From Nemertoderma westbladi (lineage: Eukaryota > Xenacoelomorpha > Nemertodermatida > Nemertodermatidae): a stretch of 64,000 bases of DNA. The notes beneath the pieces were generated by a model, which had not been told where the DNA came from, did not search any database, and saw nothing but the letters and a program-made list of their open reading frames with translations. Location of the stretch: positions 1 through 64,000 of the forward strand of contig JAUCBJ010009089.1 in the NCBI GenBank assembly GCA_032718475.1, given 5' to 3'. Below, piece after piece: positions 12,971 to 25,879 of the stretch. Every line of letters starts with the position of its first letter. Positions within the stretch are counted from its first letter, which is position 1. Made by a program: the position numbers and the translations under genes.

Positions 12971-13505
12971 ACTGTTTGCTAATAATGAGTAGTAATTAAT
13001 GTAAACATAATTAAATTGTCCAACATAAAATAGATGGGGTGGAAATACAACCAGCCAGAGGCAGAAGAAGTAGAGGAAACCCATAGATATCATGGTTGAG
13101 GTTGTCGTCGTAGCGTTTGCACCCATGAATGTAAGTGATAGTTAGTTATTATCTAATTGGATAATAAGTACAGTAGCGTTGCATTCTGAAAAACAACTGC
13201 AAAATCATTTGTGTGCAGCAAACACTAACGCGACAGCAGAACCATATCTCATAGTCGTTACATCGACACTTATTGGATTGATGACCAATCATATCAGTCT
13301 CTCGCCAGAATATATTAGAAGAACATCCACAGTTTCCGAAGCTGCTTTGTGGTTCAATACACTTCTACCCTTAGCATATATTGGTTTAAGCCACTGGTGA
13401 GTGAACAAATATATTTTGAAATATAGTGTGTATGTTGTATAATGATCAATGTAGGAATATAATGTAAATTTTTATTTAACCCTATTAACCCCCTTAACCC
13501 CGGGT

Positions 13506-13529
13506 GGGGGGGGGGGGGGGGGGGGGGGG
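13506..13529. repeat. Poly-G run of 24 bases
   Basis: The run follows TTAACCCTATTAACCCCC at 13476, the same kind of end as the piggyBac-like MITE at 5321. Confidence 0.9.
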
Positions 13530-13611
13530 ATGGGGGTCAATGGATTTCTTGTTATAACTCTTGGTAATCTGAATTAATATGGTTTACCTAAGAATATATT
13601 GTCTCCTAATA

Positions 13612-14662
13612 GTGAAAACGGTTTTTAAAAGTATTGTGAAGTTTTCGAGTTGTAATACCATTTTTTGAACCCTACTTTTGGCACTTTTTTTTATACGTTT
13701 TTTGAAAATTACATTTCATAAAAGTTGCATACTTTTCATCAGTTCATACAAGTTGCTCCATGGATATCAAACTTGTATTTTTCGGTGCTGTTTGCAAAAT
13801 GTGCCCAGCACATATCGTGCCAGCACGATATTTTGAAAATCCATCAATAGTTCAATTGATTGTGACAACTTATTTCTCGCGTTTTAGAACCCATCAAGTA
13901 TATCAATTGATTGTGTCACTTTGTTTTTTGCGTTATAAGGGTTTGTGAAGGTTCTGAATTCAATGGAATGAGTAAAAATTCGTTAAGAGTTCTCAAACTT
14001 GCATTTTTCGGCGATGCGTGAAAATTTTTGTGCCAGCACCAAATTTTTGATAATATACAAATTGATCAATATATAGTATCAATGTTTCTTGCGTTATAAG
14101 GGTTTATGGTGGTCCTAAATCCGATGAAATCAATAAAAACAGCACTGGACACCCCAAACTTTAACTTTTTGGCCATGGGTACGAAGTTTGGTGCACCAAA
14201 AGTTACCATATTAAGCCGAAAATTACGACGAGCAATGATGTGGAAAAGTAGAACAGTATTCCATTAGAATCAGCGCCCCAGAAAACCTGAAAATGTGAAT
14301 TTATAGCATTGTATAAGTGAATTAAAGATTTTGTGTTCAAACTGAAAAGTGCTGGTTACTGGTTTTTTTCATTTTTTTGCCTTCGTAGCGGACTAAAACT
14401 GCCATTTATAGTAATCAGATCATTTTTAAATATTTTGCAATGAATTCAGTGCCAAAGAAAAACACCTGTATTGAAAGATAATGAGCTGAAAATGGCAAGT
14501 TTGATATTTTTTGAAAATTGTTCACTACTTCAAGTTTTGGTGCTGCAAAATAACCACCACAGTAAATTTTTTTAAAATTTTTTTCGTTTTGATTCAGACT
14601 AGTGAAATATACGTACAAACAAAAAATCAGACTTTTTCGTTAAAATTTGTAGATTTTAGAGG
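13612..14662 (+). repeat. Left arm of a 1 kb inverted repeat
   Basis: This arm matches 15639-16531 in reverse complement over nearly its full length, with scattered substitutions and indels. Shared landmarks include CCCTACTTTTGGCAC, GTGCCAGCAC and CAGCGCCCCAGAAAACCTG. There is no coding signal. The arms flank a spacer of about 1 kb. Confidence 0.85.
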
Positions 14663-15598
14663 TCTCAGTTAGTTTTCACCTTGCTTATTTTCTCTATGAG
14701 GCTGCCATAACACTGGCTGGTTTTAGTGGTTATTCACGGCGAAAGCAATGCCCTGCGAAGCGGAGGCAGGTCTGTTTCAGTCTCAAGCTTGGGAGGGTAT
14801 AGGACATTTTTATCAATTTTACCAATTTTATCCGTTTATGTCCGTTATATTGTCTGGTTGGAGATATGTGTATTGTACTTGACAAAGTGTGCCCGGCTCA
14901 GCATTATTTTATATGTGATATTTGATCATCAGCAGTTAGTGCCTAGCATGGACTCCCATAGGAGTAAGTTATTCTGCTGCTCTAAATAGTCGAACCTAAA
15001 GTTTTCGACGTATTCTATGTGACTTCATAATCCTGGACAACCCATTAAATGCGGCCTTGCATTCCCCTTATGTATTCGAAGGTCTTCATCTGACCTCCGG
15101 ATTCTATGATCCCAGGTAGCAGAAGTCGTCCACATGCTCAATCTAGCCATCCTTTGTGGAGCTTGCGTTCATACGATCAGACATTTCTTGAGGATTGTCG
15201 AAGTTAACTGTCAAAATGTTGGTCTTCTTGGGAGTTAATAAGTAGATCAACTCTAGAAGCAGCATCTTCTCATGAGCTGGGTTGCGCTACACACCTTTGT
15301 ATTGAGAATGTTAATATTTATAATATAATCTTATTATCATATATATTATAATAATATGTTTGTTTTTATTTGTTTTGTTTGTGTTTTTTGATGTCTCTAG
15401 TGGCTGAGTGCTATTTTGGGCTTTTATTGTCCGGATTCTATGTTTTTTTGTTAGTTTGTTGGGTGTAAGACTCTAGACTCTAGCTAGTGTTTACCTCTTT
15501 ATGTAATATAAGTATAAAAAGCCTCCGTTCCTCAGTATGTCTTTAATTATCATCATTAACCCTATTAGTACCGGGCTATAAAATGTTGTACAAAGCCC
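14663..15598. other. Spacer between inverted arms, no gene seen
   Basis: No domain or splice-bounded exon was found. An 87-codon frame at 14726-14989 has no recognisable content. TTAACCCTATTAGTACCGGG at 15556 marks a second piggyBac-like end. Confidence 0.4.
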
Positions 15599-15638
15599 GG
15601 GGGGGGGGGGGGGCTGTCTTATTGACCCCCCCCCCCCC
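15599..15638. repeat. G15 / C13 facing homopolymers
   Basis: Fifteen G, a 12-base spacer (CTGTCTTATTGA) and thirteen C form a potential stem of 13 G:C pairs. Confidence 0.9.
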
Positions 15639-16531
15639 TTTAAAATCTACAAAACGACAATGTCTGATTTTTTGTTTATACGTAGATTTCACTAGTAGGA
15701 CCGAAAAATTTGTTCTCTAAAAATGTACTGGAGTGGTTATTTTGCAGCACCAAAATTTTAAGTAAAGTGAACAATTTTCAAAAAAATTTAAAGTTACAAT
15801 TTTCGGCTAATCGTTTTTCAATATAGGTTTTCTGGGGCGCAGCATCCATTGGAAAATATTTAAAAATAATCTGATTACTATAAATGGCTGTTTTAGTCCT
15901 ATACGTAGGCAGAAAATGAAAAAAACAAGAAAGCAGCACTTTTCAGTTTGAACATAAAATCTTTAATTCACTTATACGATGCTATAAATTCACATTTTCA
16001 GGTTTTCTGGGGCGCTGGTTCTAATGGAATACATTTCTAAGTTGTCAGATCATTGCTACTTGTATATTGCTAATTTTGGTGCTAGCACCAAATGGCGTAC
16101 CGATCACCAAAAGTAAAAGTTTGAGAAGTTAAAAGTTTATTGATTCCATCGGATTCAGGACTCCCAATAACCCGTATAACACTTTAACGTAAGAAACAAG
16201 ATGATACTATCTATTGATCAATTTGCTTATTTTCAAAAATCTTGTGCTGGCACAAAAATTTTCACCCGACGCCGAAAAATACAAGTTTGAGAACTCTTAT
16301 TAAATTTTTACTTATTCCTTTGAATTCAGAACTGTCACAATCCTTTAAAATGCGAGAACAATTTTCACCCAACACCGAAAAATACAAAACCGGTGTAAAT
16401 CAAAAATAGAGATGTTACAAATAATATTTCATGAAATTTAATTTCCAAAAACGTCTCAAAAAAAGTGCCAAAAGTAGGGTTAAAAAAAGTGCTATAACTT
16501 GAAAACTTCGCAATATTTTTGAAAACCGTTT
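15639..16531 (-). repeat. Right arm of the 1 kb inverted repeat
   Basis: Reverse-complement partner of 13612-14662. A piece of it (TCTAATGGAATACATTTC and following, 16019-16090) is copied again at 16880-16958. Confidence 0.85.
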
Positions 16532-16737
16532 TCACGATGGTCTTAAATTGCAATTGGCCGTAGGCATGGCAGCCTCTTCTTGGTTACTTATACATTTTTT
16601 TTTATCAAGTTTGTCACTTTTGCACAAATTCACCTTTTCATGTCGTTAAGCCACTCCCACTATTTCCATACAGCCACTCCCGCTACCTACATTGATAACT
16701 TATCTATTTTCTAGTTAAAGATATATTCTTTCTTTGT

Positions 16738-16811
16738 AGCCTGATGAAACCCGGTTGTCTCTATTATACCAAACGCTCTCATCGGATTATTACAAGTCGT
16801 TTCTGCATATG
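16738..16811 (-). pseudogene. Inverted, broken copy of a WxxW-domain exon
   Basis: On the minus strand, ...CCACATATGCAG is followed by AAACGACTTGTAATAATCCG. This matches the acceptor and first 70 bases of the exon at 24041-24157, including about 45 bp of upstream intron. The conserved NWY codons are shifted out of frame and similarity stops after the CATCAGGC region. It is a partial, inverted duplication of one exon inside the gene's own intron, and it is not usable for coding. Confidence 0.75.
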
Positions 16812-17369
16812 TGGAATGATAATTAGTAATTAAATATTTCTAATTTACAGCAAAAATAATATTAATATCTGCCAATAATGATTCTAATGGAATACATTTC
16901 TAAGTTGTCAGATCATTGCTACTTGTACATTGCTAATTTTGGTGCTAGCACCAAAATTATTTAACTTGTTTTAGAGTGTGATCCTCGAAATCATATGTCG
17001 CTTTTTGTTTCGTTTGTGATCGTTATGTTAGAATGTTTCAACATTGGGAATGTTATATACAATACAACAATATTTATTTATAATAAATTATAATTAATGA
17101 CATTTGGTAATTTACATTTACACAGTTAAATTTATCAATTTCCATTATACACCTTGTCAATGAACCGTCAAAATTAATATAACAATTAACTGAAATATAA
17201 AGTATAGTCCTAGAATATTAATTATTTCAGTTTATTATAAATTAATACAATTATTATATACTGTTATATAACAATATATAATATAACATTATATAATGTT
17301 ATATACAATTGGCAATTTCACTTGCCTTCAATGATGTTGCCAAGATGATTATTTATTACATGGGAAAAT

Positions 17370-18494
17370 TACGGTGGTGATTTGTCGCCAATTAATTTTT
17401 TTTGGGATTTAAAATAGTGTTCTTGAAATTAATCTATTCGAAAATAACATTAATATGTTTTAGCATCGGAAAAATGAATTAATATGTTTTAGTGTTACTA
17501 AAAATAGATCTCATTGCTCATTGGTTTCATCCCTTACTAAATTGTTGTGAGTTTCTGTACCTACATAACCTACCACTTAGGAGAATAATTCAATTATTTC
17601 AGTGTTCTTCTCTTGTCCCATTCAATGATTGTTCTATACTGGGGGAGGCAGACGACCAGTAACTTCCATTAGTTATTCAGTATTAATGAAAGTATTTGTG
17701 ATGGTCACAAGGACGTAAGTCGCAAAACTTTTATTGTTCCATTGGCTTTTATTGCGCCCTCTGGAGGCGCCTCTGGGGCGCATCTCTGCCTTGCATCCTT
17801 AAGTGGTAGCTAAATGAGTACTGGAGTTTCCTCTGGGGAGTAAAGTTCTGGGAGGACCGCACTGGAAATAAGTCGTCAGACTTTGTGCGTAATCCCTGGC
17901 CTCGCGGCCAAAGAAAATTTACTTTTTACATTAGATAGAGAATTTTCTCATCTTTCTTTTTGGCATATAGAATATAGGGGCTTTGGTAATACAAAGCTTT
18001 AAAAATTACTAAGCTATCTGGATATAAAACGAAATTTCAGTCACACAGTAGAAAGGGGCTTAAGTCGCACTTGGTGGGAAATCATACCATTAGGTCTTTA
18101 GGTCATTAGGATTGACAATTTGACATACGAAAGCCGACTTTGCGACTTACGTCCTTGTGACTATCACAAATACTTTCATTAATACTGAATAACTAATGGA
18201 AATTTCTGGTCGTCTGCCTCCCCCAGTATAGAACAATCATCGAATGGGACAAGACAAGAACACTGAAATAATTGAATTATTGTCCTAAGTGGTAGGTTAT
18301 GTAGGTACAGAAACTCACAGCAATTTAGTAAGGGATGAAACCAATGAGCAATGAGATCTATTTTTAGTAACACTTAAACATATTAATTCATTTTTCCGAT
18401 GCTAAAACATATTAATTTTATTTTCGAATGGATTAATTTCAATAAAACAATTTTACATCACAAAAAAAAATAAATGGCCACAAACACCACCGTA
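17370..18494. mobile_element. Foldback element with about 370-bp inverted ends
   Basis: The ends start TACGGTGGTG and are inverted copies of each other for about 370 bp, with only scattered differences. The inner ends share TTGCGACTTACGTCC. The middle 400 bp has no coding signal. A target duplication was not clear. It is likely a non-autonomous DNA transposon. Confidence 0.8.
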
Positions 18495-19083
18495 GAAAAA
18501 GGTAGAACTTTTTTCACTATTCTCGAGGAATTTTATTTAAAGATCGCCAGAAAGGCTTGAGATAATATTGAAAACGAAATGTTGTAAGTTTTTTTTCCCA
18601 AGGAAAAAGTAATTAATTATATTCTTTTAAATTGGTACTTTTTGTTGCTTAATTCTTTAATAAAAAATAGAGCGATATTGTGTTACAAAATAATGTGGAC
18701 TGCAGTAATATACTATAAAGCTTCCATATTTACTGTGATTCAAATTATTGTACTACTCTTCAACTCACGATGAATGAAGCCTTACTCAATGTTAAATAAT
18801 TTAGTGTTCTCGAATATTTATTATGTAACTAGAGAGCCGCTTAACAACGTCGTAAACCAATATTGGATACTGAGTTCCGTTTTGGAGTACGCCTTGCTCT
18901 TGCAGACACTAAAGCAAAATAACTCAAAATAACTTTGAGTGTTGCAAATTCATATTTAATTATTTTCTGAGGGATTTATAAGAGTACTGGAGTAGGTTGT
19001 AGTTTCGGTACCGGTACTGTATACTGTTATACTGCTGTATGTATATGTTGAACTTTTTAATGATTGATTTTTATCTTCCATTA
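18495..19083. other. Intron sequence, no gene seen
   Basis: AT-rich sequence without recognised features. Confidence 0.5.
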
Positions 19084-19970
19084 CTGCATTACTTTCGCAA
19101 TATTCGTAAGTTCACAAAACCTGCTGCAACTATACGATGACCTGCAAAGAATGTCGAGAACGCTACAATAACTACAGGGTTTAAACGAAACACAATTACG
19201 ACAGATCAACAATGATAATTTAATGAAAGCAATTATTGAGGGAAAATTGAGGGCAACAGACAGACATGGCGATGGCGAAATCCTCCACACTTATGACTAA
19301 TGACGATGACAACAACTCACTGCTCAAGAACATTGAGATTCTTCTTAATGTTAAGTTTAACAATAAACTCAGCGATAAAATCGACAAATAACTCGAAGGA
19401 GTACAAAATCACAGAAAAACATAACGAATTATCGGGCAAGATCGAAACTGTTGCTAACAAACAGGACAAAGATATTGAACGCAACTATCTGCAACGATAT
19501 CCGAGTCACCCGGGACATCCTCACAACTCAGCAAACGTCCGTCGAAGGAATCTCGAGGGATCATCGCGCCAACATCCTCATCTTCAGAGGATTACCTGAA
19601 TATGGAGACTATGGCTCACTGTTAACACAGTGACTGTAACCGAGGTAGAGGGCAAGGTAAACTTAGTACTATGGACAATCGGGACAACTGTGAAACTGAA
19701 GGTTTGATCTACACTAGGAAAGAGTCCAGTCAATGGACGGAACCGTCCTACTTTGGTTAATTGGTTAAGTTAGACTCTAGAATAAATGAAGAGTTAGATA
19801 GATCTTCATGACATAACGACCCACCTCTGACAGCTAAGGAGAGCACAGAAGGCCGAGGGAGAAACTCAAAACTATCAAAACAACAAGCAACGCACGCGTT
19901 TCTTCTGCTGGTAAACTCTATGTCAATGGAGAAATGGTAGACGAATTAACATTAAAACTCAGGGTTTTTA
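19084..19970 (+). pseudogene. LINE ORF1-like (RNA-binding) fragment
   Basis: Pieces in shifting plus frames spell a Lys/Asn-rich coiled-coil-like stretch. This is followed by SRDHRANILIFRGLPEYGD, the usual start of the RNA-recognition region in L1-type ORF1 proteins, and later by GKLYVNGEMV, typical of the C-terminal part. Frame changes and stops break it throughout. The sequence at 20490-20515, ending in TAATAATAATAA, may be the 3' tail of the same or another LINE. The call rests on two motifs in the right order, so it is moderate. Confidence 0.6.
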
Positions 19971-20099
19971 AAGATCTTTTTTTAAAATATCGCTACAGGT
20001 GTTCTAGATATTAAGAAATAGGTCAAACTCGAACCTATCAAAGCTTCAAGTCATTATAAATATCAGGGGTTCGGTTACAACCCTCATTGTATCTGCCAC

Positions 20100-21276
20100 A
20101 TTATCATTCTGTCTGTCACATAGATGGTGATCAACACTTATGACAGCTATTCTTTACATTTTATTTTTAATAAACTCATACATTTTATTAGATTATTACA
20201 TTATAGCTATAACTAACCATTAATTTATTGTACATTAGTATTAGTTTAGTAATTAATATATTTATTATTTATTTACATAGGTATAGACACAATTACGTGT
20301 TTTAGTGCTTATTTTGCTTATTTTAGTATATTATTATAATAAAATAATTAAATATTTTTACTGCATGATATATATATATATATATATAACATATTGCGTA
20401 GCGTGTTTTAAACTGATAATTTTATGCTTCATTTTATGTTCTAGTGCTTGGTGTGCTTCTTATTGATATAATCAACCTGTACTTTTGATTTGTCAATAAA
20501 GTAATAATAATAATTTATATGGATTTTGCTAAAATTACTTGCAAACCTTTTCTACTTCGATGACCTTTCAAAACATGTGTTTTGTAAAAAAGTACAATCC
20601 ATGGAATCTTTTAGGTTAGTTTTCCTAGGGAACTAAAAATACTCCTTTTTCTCCCAATTTTGTGGTATATTTGATTGAAAGAGTACCAATTTATAACTAA
20701 AATAAATTTCCAAGAATATTCTCAGCTAAGAAGTTTAATATTGCGGGTTAGTCACCATAAAATAAAAACATCAATGATGATTTTTGGTACATACCTAAAC
20801 ATACAATCCATTTGGTAATCATTAGCACCTGTTTTTAAGTTCTTGCAATTAAATGATAAGAGTTTTCTCCATTTGAGTTATATATATATATTGTTTGGTG
20901 CCTACCCTTCTTAAATAATTAATAGATGTTCACCATAATTTTGTTAGCAAGTGCCAACCAGTTTCTATGCAGTGGATCTTGGGTAACGAAATGTAGAGGT
21001 AGATAAAACTGGGCGAATCGATTATAATTTATTCTTCTATGATTATAAATAAATTGTTCAATAAACCCAATATACATTTCATACATTTCTTTACATTCTG
21101 TTCAGAGAATTTAAATAGTTTTAAGTAAACATTATATGTTTAATTAACATTAAGCGTTTTAGCATATTGAAAATTATATATTTCTTCACATCTCAATGAA
21201 AAATATCAATTTGTTACTTCTGTTATATAGTCCTACAGTATATAGCAGAAGTTGATTGCATGCGCTATACACCCTG
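20100..21276. other. AT-rich intron sequence, no gene seen
   Basis: Contains a short TA run near 20369-20389 and otherwise nothing recognised. Confidence 0.5.
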
Positions 21277-21299
21277 CCCCCCCCCCCCCCCCCCCCCCC
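21277..21299. repeat. Poly-C run of 23 bases
   Basis: Uninterrupted C tract. It inflates a small minus frame with poly-Gly. Confidence 0.9.
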
Positions 21300-21479
21300 T
21301 AATTTTTTACGAATCTTAATTAGATTGCAGGAAGTCACCAGGTCATGTATGCTGGGATATTGATTCAGAAAACTTGTCCCCTCCATCCAGTATAGAGGCG
21401 GTGGCTGCATAGATCATCTTATTAAGGGCAAAATCTGATCCTGTAACAATGATTAACAATGAGCCCCTTCGTTCTGAGA

Positions 21480-22600
21480 TAGTTAATAAACCCTTGGTCC
21501 TGGGTTAGGGACAGTGTACAAGGCATGGCCCAGCAGATTAGCTGCATTGCAAATGTTTAGTCATGGGCTTCAGAGTAGGTATGGGGGATCTACCCCATAT
21601 CTGACTCAACTGCAACACCCGCCCTGTGTAATGGCAAACCAGGGTGTGGTATGTGCCCCGAGAGTTGACTCGTCAAAAAAGAAGGTATGGCCACTCGAGG
21701 GCAGTGGCATTACCGGATACAATTAGCCTCACAGGCGTCAGTTTTCTCCTGACACCCCACAGAAGAGAGAGTGAGAGAGTGGCAAATAATTCTATGAGTC
21801 CCTTTAGTGATGACATTTCTGACCCAAACCCTGGGTCACAAGGGAGGCCAGATTGCGAGGGGGGAGATTGATGCTGGAGTTGGAGTCTACTCTCATGTCC
21901 ACCCCGACCAACTAAACCATTGGTGAACCTGAAGTAAGTCACTAGACTAGCCTTAGGTAATACCCTAACACTCGGGTGGACAATGTCACAATGACTGACT
22001 GCCATTGGCAGATAAGCTTTCTCTTAGAGCAGTTGAGTATTCAAGAACACCAAATGCAGACTGGACAGACTGATGCGGTTCTGATTAAGGTCATGGGGGC
22101 GGTGGGCAACTTGCCCTCGCTTCAGCAGATGATAGTGGCAATGGAGGAGTAGGTCTATTGATAAATCCAATGGCACATGCAGGATTGGACAAAAGATACA
22201 TACTAGAAGGAGCTCAACTGTTCCTCAGCTCATTAGAACAGGCAGCTTCTAGTGTGGGTAATTTTATTAACTCCATAACGACCTCAATTTTGAAAGTTAT
22301 AACTTTGAAAGTCCTCAGTAAATATCTGATCGTATGAGCATAAGTTCAAAGGATGGTGTGCTTGAGCATGTTGGCGACTTCTGTTACCTGGGATCATGGA
22401 TCCGGAAGTCAGGTGGAAGACCTTCGAATATGTAAGGGAAACGCTGGGCAGCATTCAATGGGCTTTCCAGGATTTGGAAGTCACACAGAATACATATTGC
22501 ATGGTGGTAATATTGCATAGTGGTGGCAAAATATTTTTGTTAAGCCAGCATATCATCTCAAACTGCAGATCTAAAGCAGCAGGCTGATTATAGATTGATG
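21480..22600 (+). pseudogene. Internally deleted LINE copy
   Basis: The left part (21490-21720) resembles the leader also present at 29390-29770. The middle (21950-22190) matches the endonuclease start of the LINE at 31030. It then jumps straight to the C-terminal RT region (22200-22440), matching 32740-32960. More than 1.4 kb of EN/RT is missing. Stops and frameshifts are frequent. It belongs to the same LINE family as the elements at 29.5 and 31.0 kb. Confidence 0.75.
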
Positions 22601-24040
22601 ACCTTTGAAATTGAGATAGTTTCACCTCCCCTCTCTGCAGTGGATGTCAATTTTACCCAAAATCAATTTTACTTAAAATTATGGAAAAATATTGGAAGTC
22701 TCAAGTTAAGTTACCTTAAGATATGGTTCTGTTACAATTGACTTTATACTACTGCGCGTACACAGACCTTATCTGAAATTAGGCAGTGTTAGTCCTCGAT
22801 AGTACAGTACACCATTACAATCTAATTTTTGTATAATAGTACAGTACAATATTTATACCAATATTTTCTAAATAAATGTTGGATTCTCGTTTTTGACAAG
22901 CAATGTTGGCCATCCATCGCATGGTATTTCAGAGATATCTGAAAAAAGTATTGATATAAATTCGGATTTTGAAGATAATTTCTTGAGTTTTTCAATTTGA
23001 CGTGTGTCCTATATGACCAAGTTGAGGCCATAAACTAATATCTGATTGGCTAGTTGGATTAGAGGTAAAAAAAGGATTACTTCATCTCAGTATTCTCATC
23101 ATGACTTATGAGAATATATGTGTCTTAATATTTATGTTACTCATCTTCATTGACAAAGTACTTTTGCAAACACCAGCACCAGGTGCGTTTAAAAGAGGGG
23201 ATTGTATTCTTAAATATTTAATTGTAATTATAAGGGTTTCTTAATTCGCCATCGAAAACATTTTATTTAACCTTGAAGCCAATTGTGCAAATTAGAGGCA
23301 TCAATTGAGAACCTGTAAAAAACGACAGGTAATTAATTGGCTGCAATTTTTGTATGCTTCTTCAATAATCTGTACATGTCAAAAACGCGCATGTTCAATA
23401 CTTGAGACTAACACAGTTAGCTGAATCGAGATACTAACTCATTTGTTTGGGTGCGGTTTCTCTTTATAATGAGAGCATCCATATTTCTGATGGTGTATGA
23501 TTTACATTCAATCTGGAAGCAGAAGCCTTTGGATCACCATTGTCTTACAGATTTGAGTTGGTGACGACTTTGATGTTCTGTTAGTTGTCTGTCTGTAACT
23601 TTATTGTTCATCTGAGAAGAAGCTGCCTCCAATATTAGTCATTTTGTATGTAACAATAAGTTTAAACTTCTGACAGTAAAATAATATAGATTCTGACCAG
23701 CATTATATAAATGGATAGTAATAACATTACTCAAAGGCTTCAAGAACATACTATTTTTTCAGGACATTGCACTTTGAATCTACTAGTTTTTTTTTTTGAA
23801 GGCTTATTTTTTCATGATTTTGGTATATTTTAATACTATATGTATAGGGAATCTGTAGGTTTAGGGTATCTGGTAACTTATAGGTAGGTTATTTGCGTGC
23901 TTTGGGGGCCAATTATCTCTATGAGGGCCGCCACACAAGTTTTAAAATCTATACCATTGACAGATCCTGTCATTTATTTGTTTTATAAATTCTAAATATT
24001 CCATTGCTATTAAATAATAATTATCATTCCACATACACAG
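22601..24040. other. Intron sequence, no gene seen
   Basis: AT-rich sequence. Nothing was recognised before the acceptor at 24040. Confidence 0.5.
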
Positions 24041-24157
24041 AAACGACTTGTAATGGTCCGATGAGCAATTGGTATAATAGAGACAGCCCGGGTGCGTCAG
24101 GCGACTATGAACTTCTATCTATTCTACTAGAAGATACAACTTCTGCATCTTATCAAT
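24041..24157 (+). CDS. Exon 3 seen: first half of mucin-type WxxW domain
   Basis: The exon is 117 nt, with acceptor ACACAG and a strong donor GTAAGTAG. The frame uses two leading bases, 38 codons and one trailing base. The product contains TCNGPMSNWYNRDSPGASGD and then YELLS. This matches the start of the WxxW domain (Cys, then W-x-x-W or NWYNRD, then GDYE), a domain known from MUC2/MUC5 and CILP that is extracellular and disulfide-bonded. Phase 1 fits the exon at 3809-3939 upstream and the exon at 30705-30884 downstream; the latter join creates a Trp codon. Domain identity is well supported; the overall protein is unknown. Confidence 0.85.
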
Positions 24158-24429
24158 GTAAGTAGTATAAAGATGCAGTAATTCAAAAAATTTAATTAAT
24201 TAATTAATTTTATGCCAATATTTTTATTCCTTTACAGTAGAAGGTATGAGAAAGTAAAAGTATAAAATTAACACAACTTGCTCAAAGAGGGCGATCTCCC
24301 ATCATTAAATCCGTTGTTAGATTTAGCCTGGCAGGAAGGCATTACTGTCTGGAATGGTAATTAACTACAATTATTATCCACAATTTTTTCTCAACCGTGA
24401 ATGTATGGCTTAAGATATAATAAATTTCA

Positions 24430-24790
24430 CCTGCATTTCACCTCTATGGATGGAGTCGAATGCTTTCTTGAAGTCCTCAAATATTAGGACTGTAGGGAGA
24501 TTATTTGATTTAATTTCATCTATTTGGACAAATCCGTTTTGGCTCTTGCGCAGCAGTATCTCTATGTGAGGCGAATTCTAGATAGAATCATTTTGTTGTA
24601 TATCCTGGCAGCTACAGCAAGCAGACAGATCCCACGATAGTTTGTTGGTATATCAAAGTCTCATTTCTTGGAGAGTTTTGTTGACTTTTAGTCCAAATTG
24701 GTGGTGGCTTTTCCCCTTTCAGCATCAGGTTGCAAACATCCAATAATGGTATGTTTAGCACTCCCATTTTCCATTCCTCTGCAAGGATTT
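24430..24790 (-). pseudogene. LINE reverse transcriptase fragment
   Basis: On the minus strand a frame reads KSQNGFVQ, a gap, then IDEIKSNNLPTVLIF and DFKKAFDSIHRG. This is the fingers region through motif A of non-LTR RTs (NGF-x-x-GRST, then DFKKAFDS). Stops and missing bases show decay. It lies antisense in the intron between the WxxW exons. Confidence 0.75.
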
Positions 24791-24837
24791 CATCTAATCA
24801 ACTCGATTTATGATTGGACATGCTTTTAATGCTTCTT

Positions 24838-24915
24838 TGTGGGGCGAGCCACGAAGTTGGCGGAGCCTTAGCGAATTGACACTGTTAGGGGGTGGGTCAA
24901 TTTATGCAAATAGTT

Positions 24916-24957
<42 letters not shown>

Positions 24958-25345
24958 GTCGTTACGATTTTGACATGCTAATAACTTTGTCGGATTTAAA
25001 GCTGCCAAGTTGAAAATTTGTAGGTATCAATATGAGCAAAAGTTGAGATTTTTGAGAGACTTTCAGACACCATCAGTGCAATGGTCTCCCGCTAGAGGGC
25101 CACATGTCTAAACATTAAATGCCCTCCCATTTCTTTGCTTTTAATCCGTTTAAGCTGAAACTTGGCAGATATGTATTAGACCATTAGCTGTGACTTTCAA
25201 AGGAGGCGAATCCATCTGCAGTTCTCCAGTCTGCCGCTAGAGGGCCAACGTGACTATTTGCATAAATTGACCTACCCCCTAACAGTGTCAATTCGCTAAG
25301 GCTCTGCCAACTTCGTGCTGCGCGAAGTCCCCACTTCTTGTATGA
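24838..25345. mobile_element. 0.5 kb MITE containing a GTC microsatellite
   Basis: Inverted ends share CACGAAGTTGGC, GAGCCTTAGCGAATTGACA and CAATTTATGCAAATAGT. The interior holds the (GTC)n run at 24915-24962, so an arginine-rich small frame there is an artefact. GCTAGAGGGCCA motifs occur twice inside. Confidence 0.8.
24915..24962. repeat. (GTC)n microsatellite
   Basis: About 16 GTC units with one GTT interruption. Confidence 0.95.
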
Positions 25346-25369
25346 CATACATTTAGTATTAATATTCAA

Positions 25370-25735
25370 TGTTTTTTTTCTCAGTGTATTTATTTTCTCA
25401 ATGTATTTATTTTCTCAATATTTGATTGGTCATGCTTTTTTCTCAACATCTGATTGGTAAAATCTAAAATAATTTTTTTCTCAATGTTTTTTTTCTCAAT
25501 ATATTATTTTATTTTCTCAATGTTTTTTTTCTCAATGTATTTAATTTCTCAATGTTTTTTTCTCAATATCTGATTGGTCAAACCGTGTATTTATTTTCGC
25601 AATGTTTTTTTTCTCTATATCTGATTGGCCAGCCTTGCCTTTTTTTGCTTAATATCTGATTGGATAAACCGTGAATTTTTTTCTCAATATCTGATTGGAT
25701 AAACCGTGAAATTTTTTCTCAATATCTGATCGCAC
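25370..25735. repeat. T-rich imperfect tandem repeat
   Basis: Two alternating phrases, TTTTTTTCTCAATG and CTCAATATCTGATTGG, recur about ten times with variable spacing. Confidence 0.8.
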
Positions 25736-25879
25736 CTCCAGCTGTCTGCCACTACAGCAATACATTTGGTTCTTCTGCAATCCCTGCCTATTGAACCGGT
25801 AAGCTAGGCCAATGCCATAAGGGTACAGAGACAGGAAAGCTAACTAGCTTGCACGCTTTTATGATTTCCGAACTCGATG

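Noticed and set aside
13179-13400. 73-codon hydrophobic frame as an exon
   Set aside because: No convincing acceptor in phase with neighbouring exons and no recognisable family.
24810-25013. Arginine-rich small protein
   Set aside because: Translation of the GTC microsatellite within a MITE.
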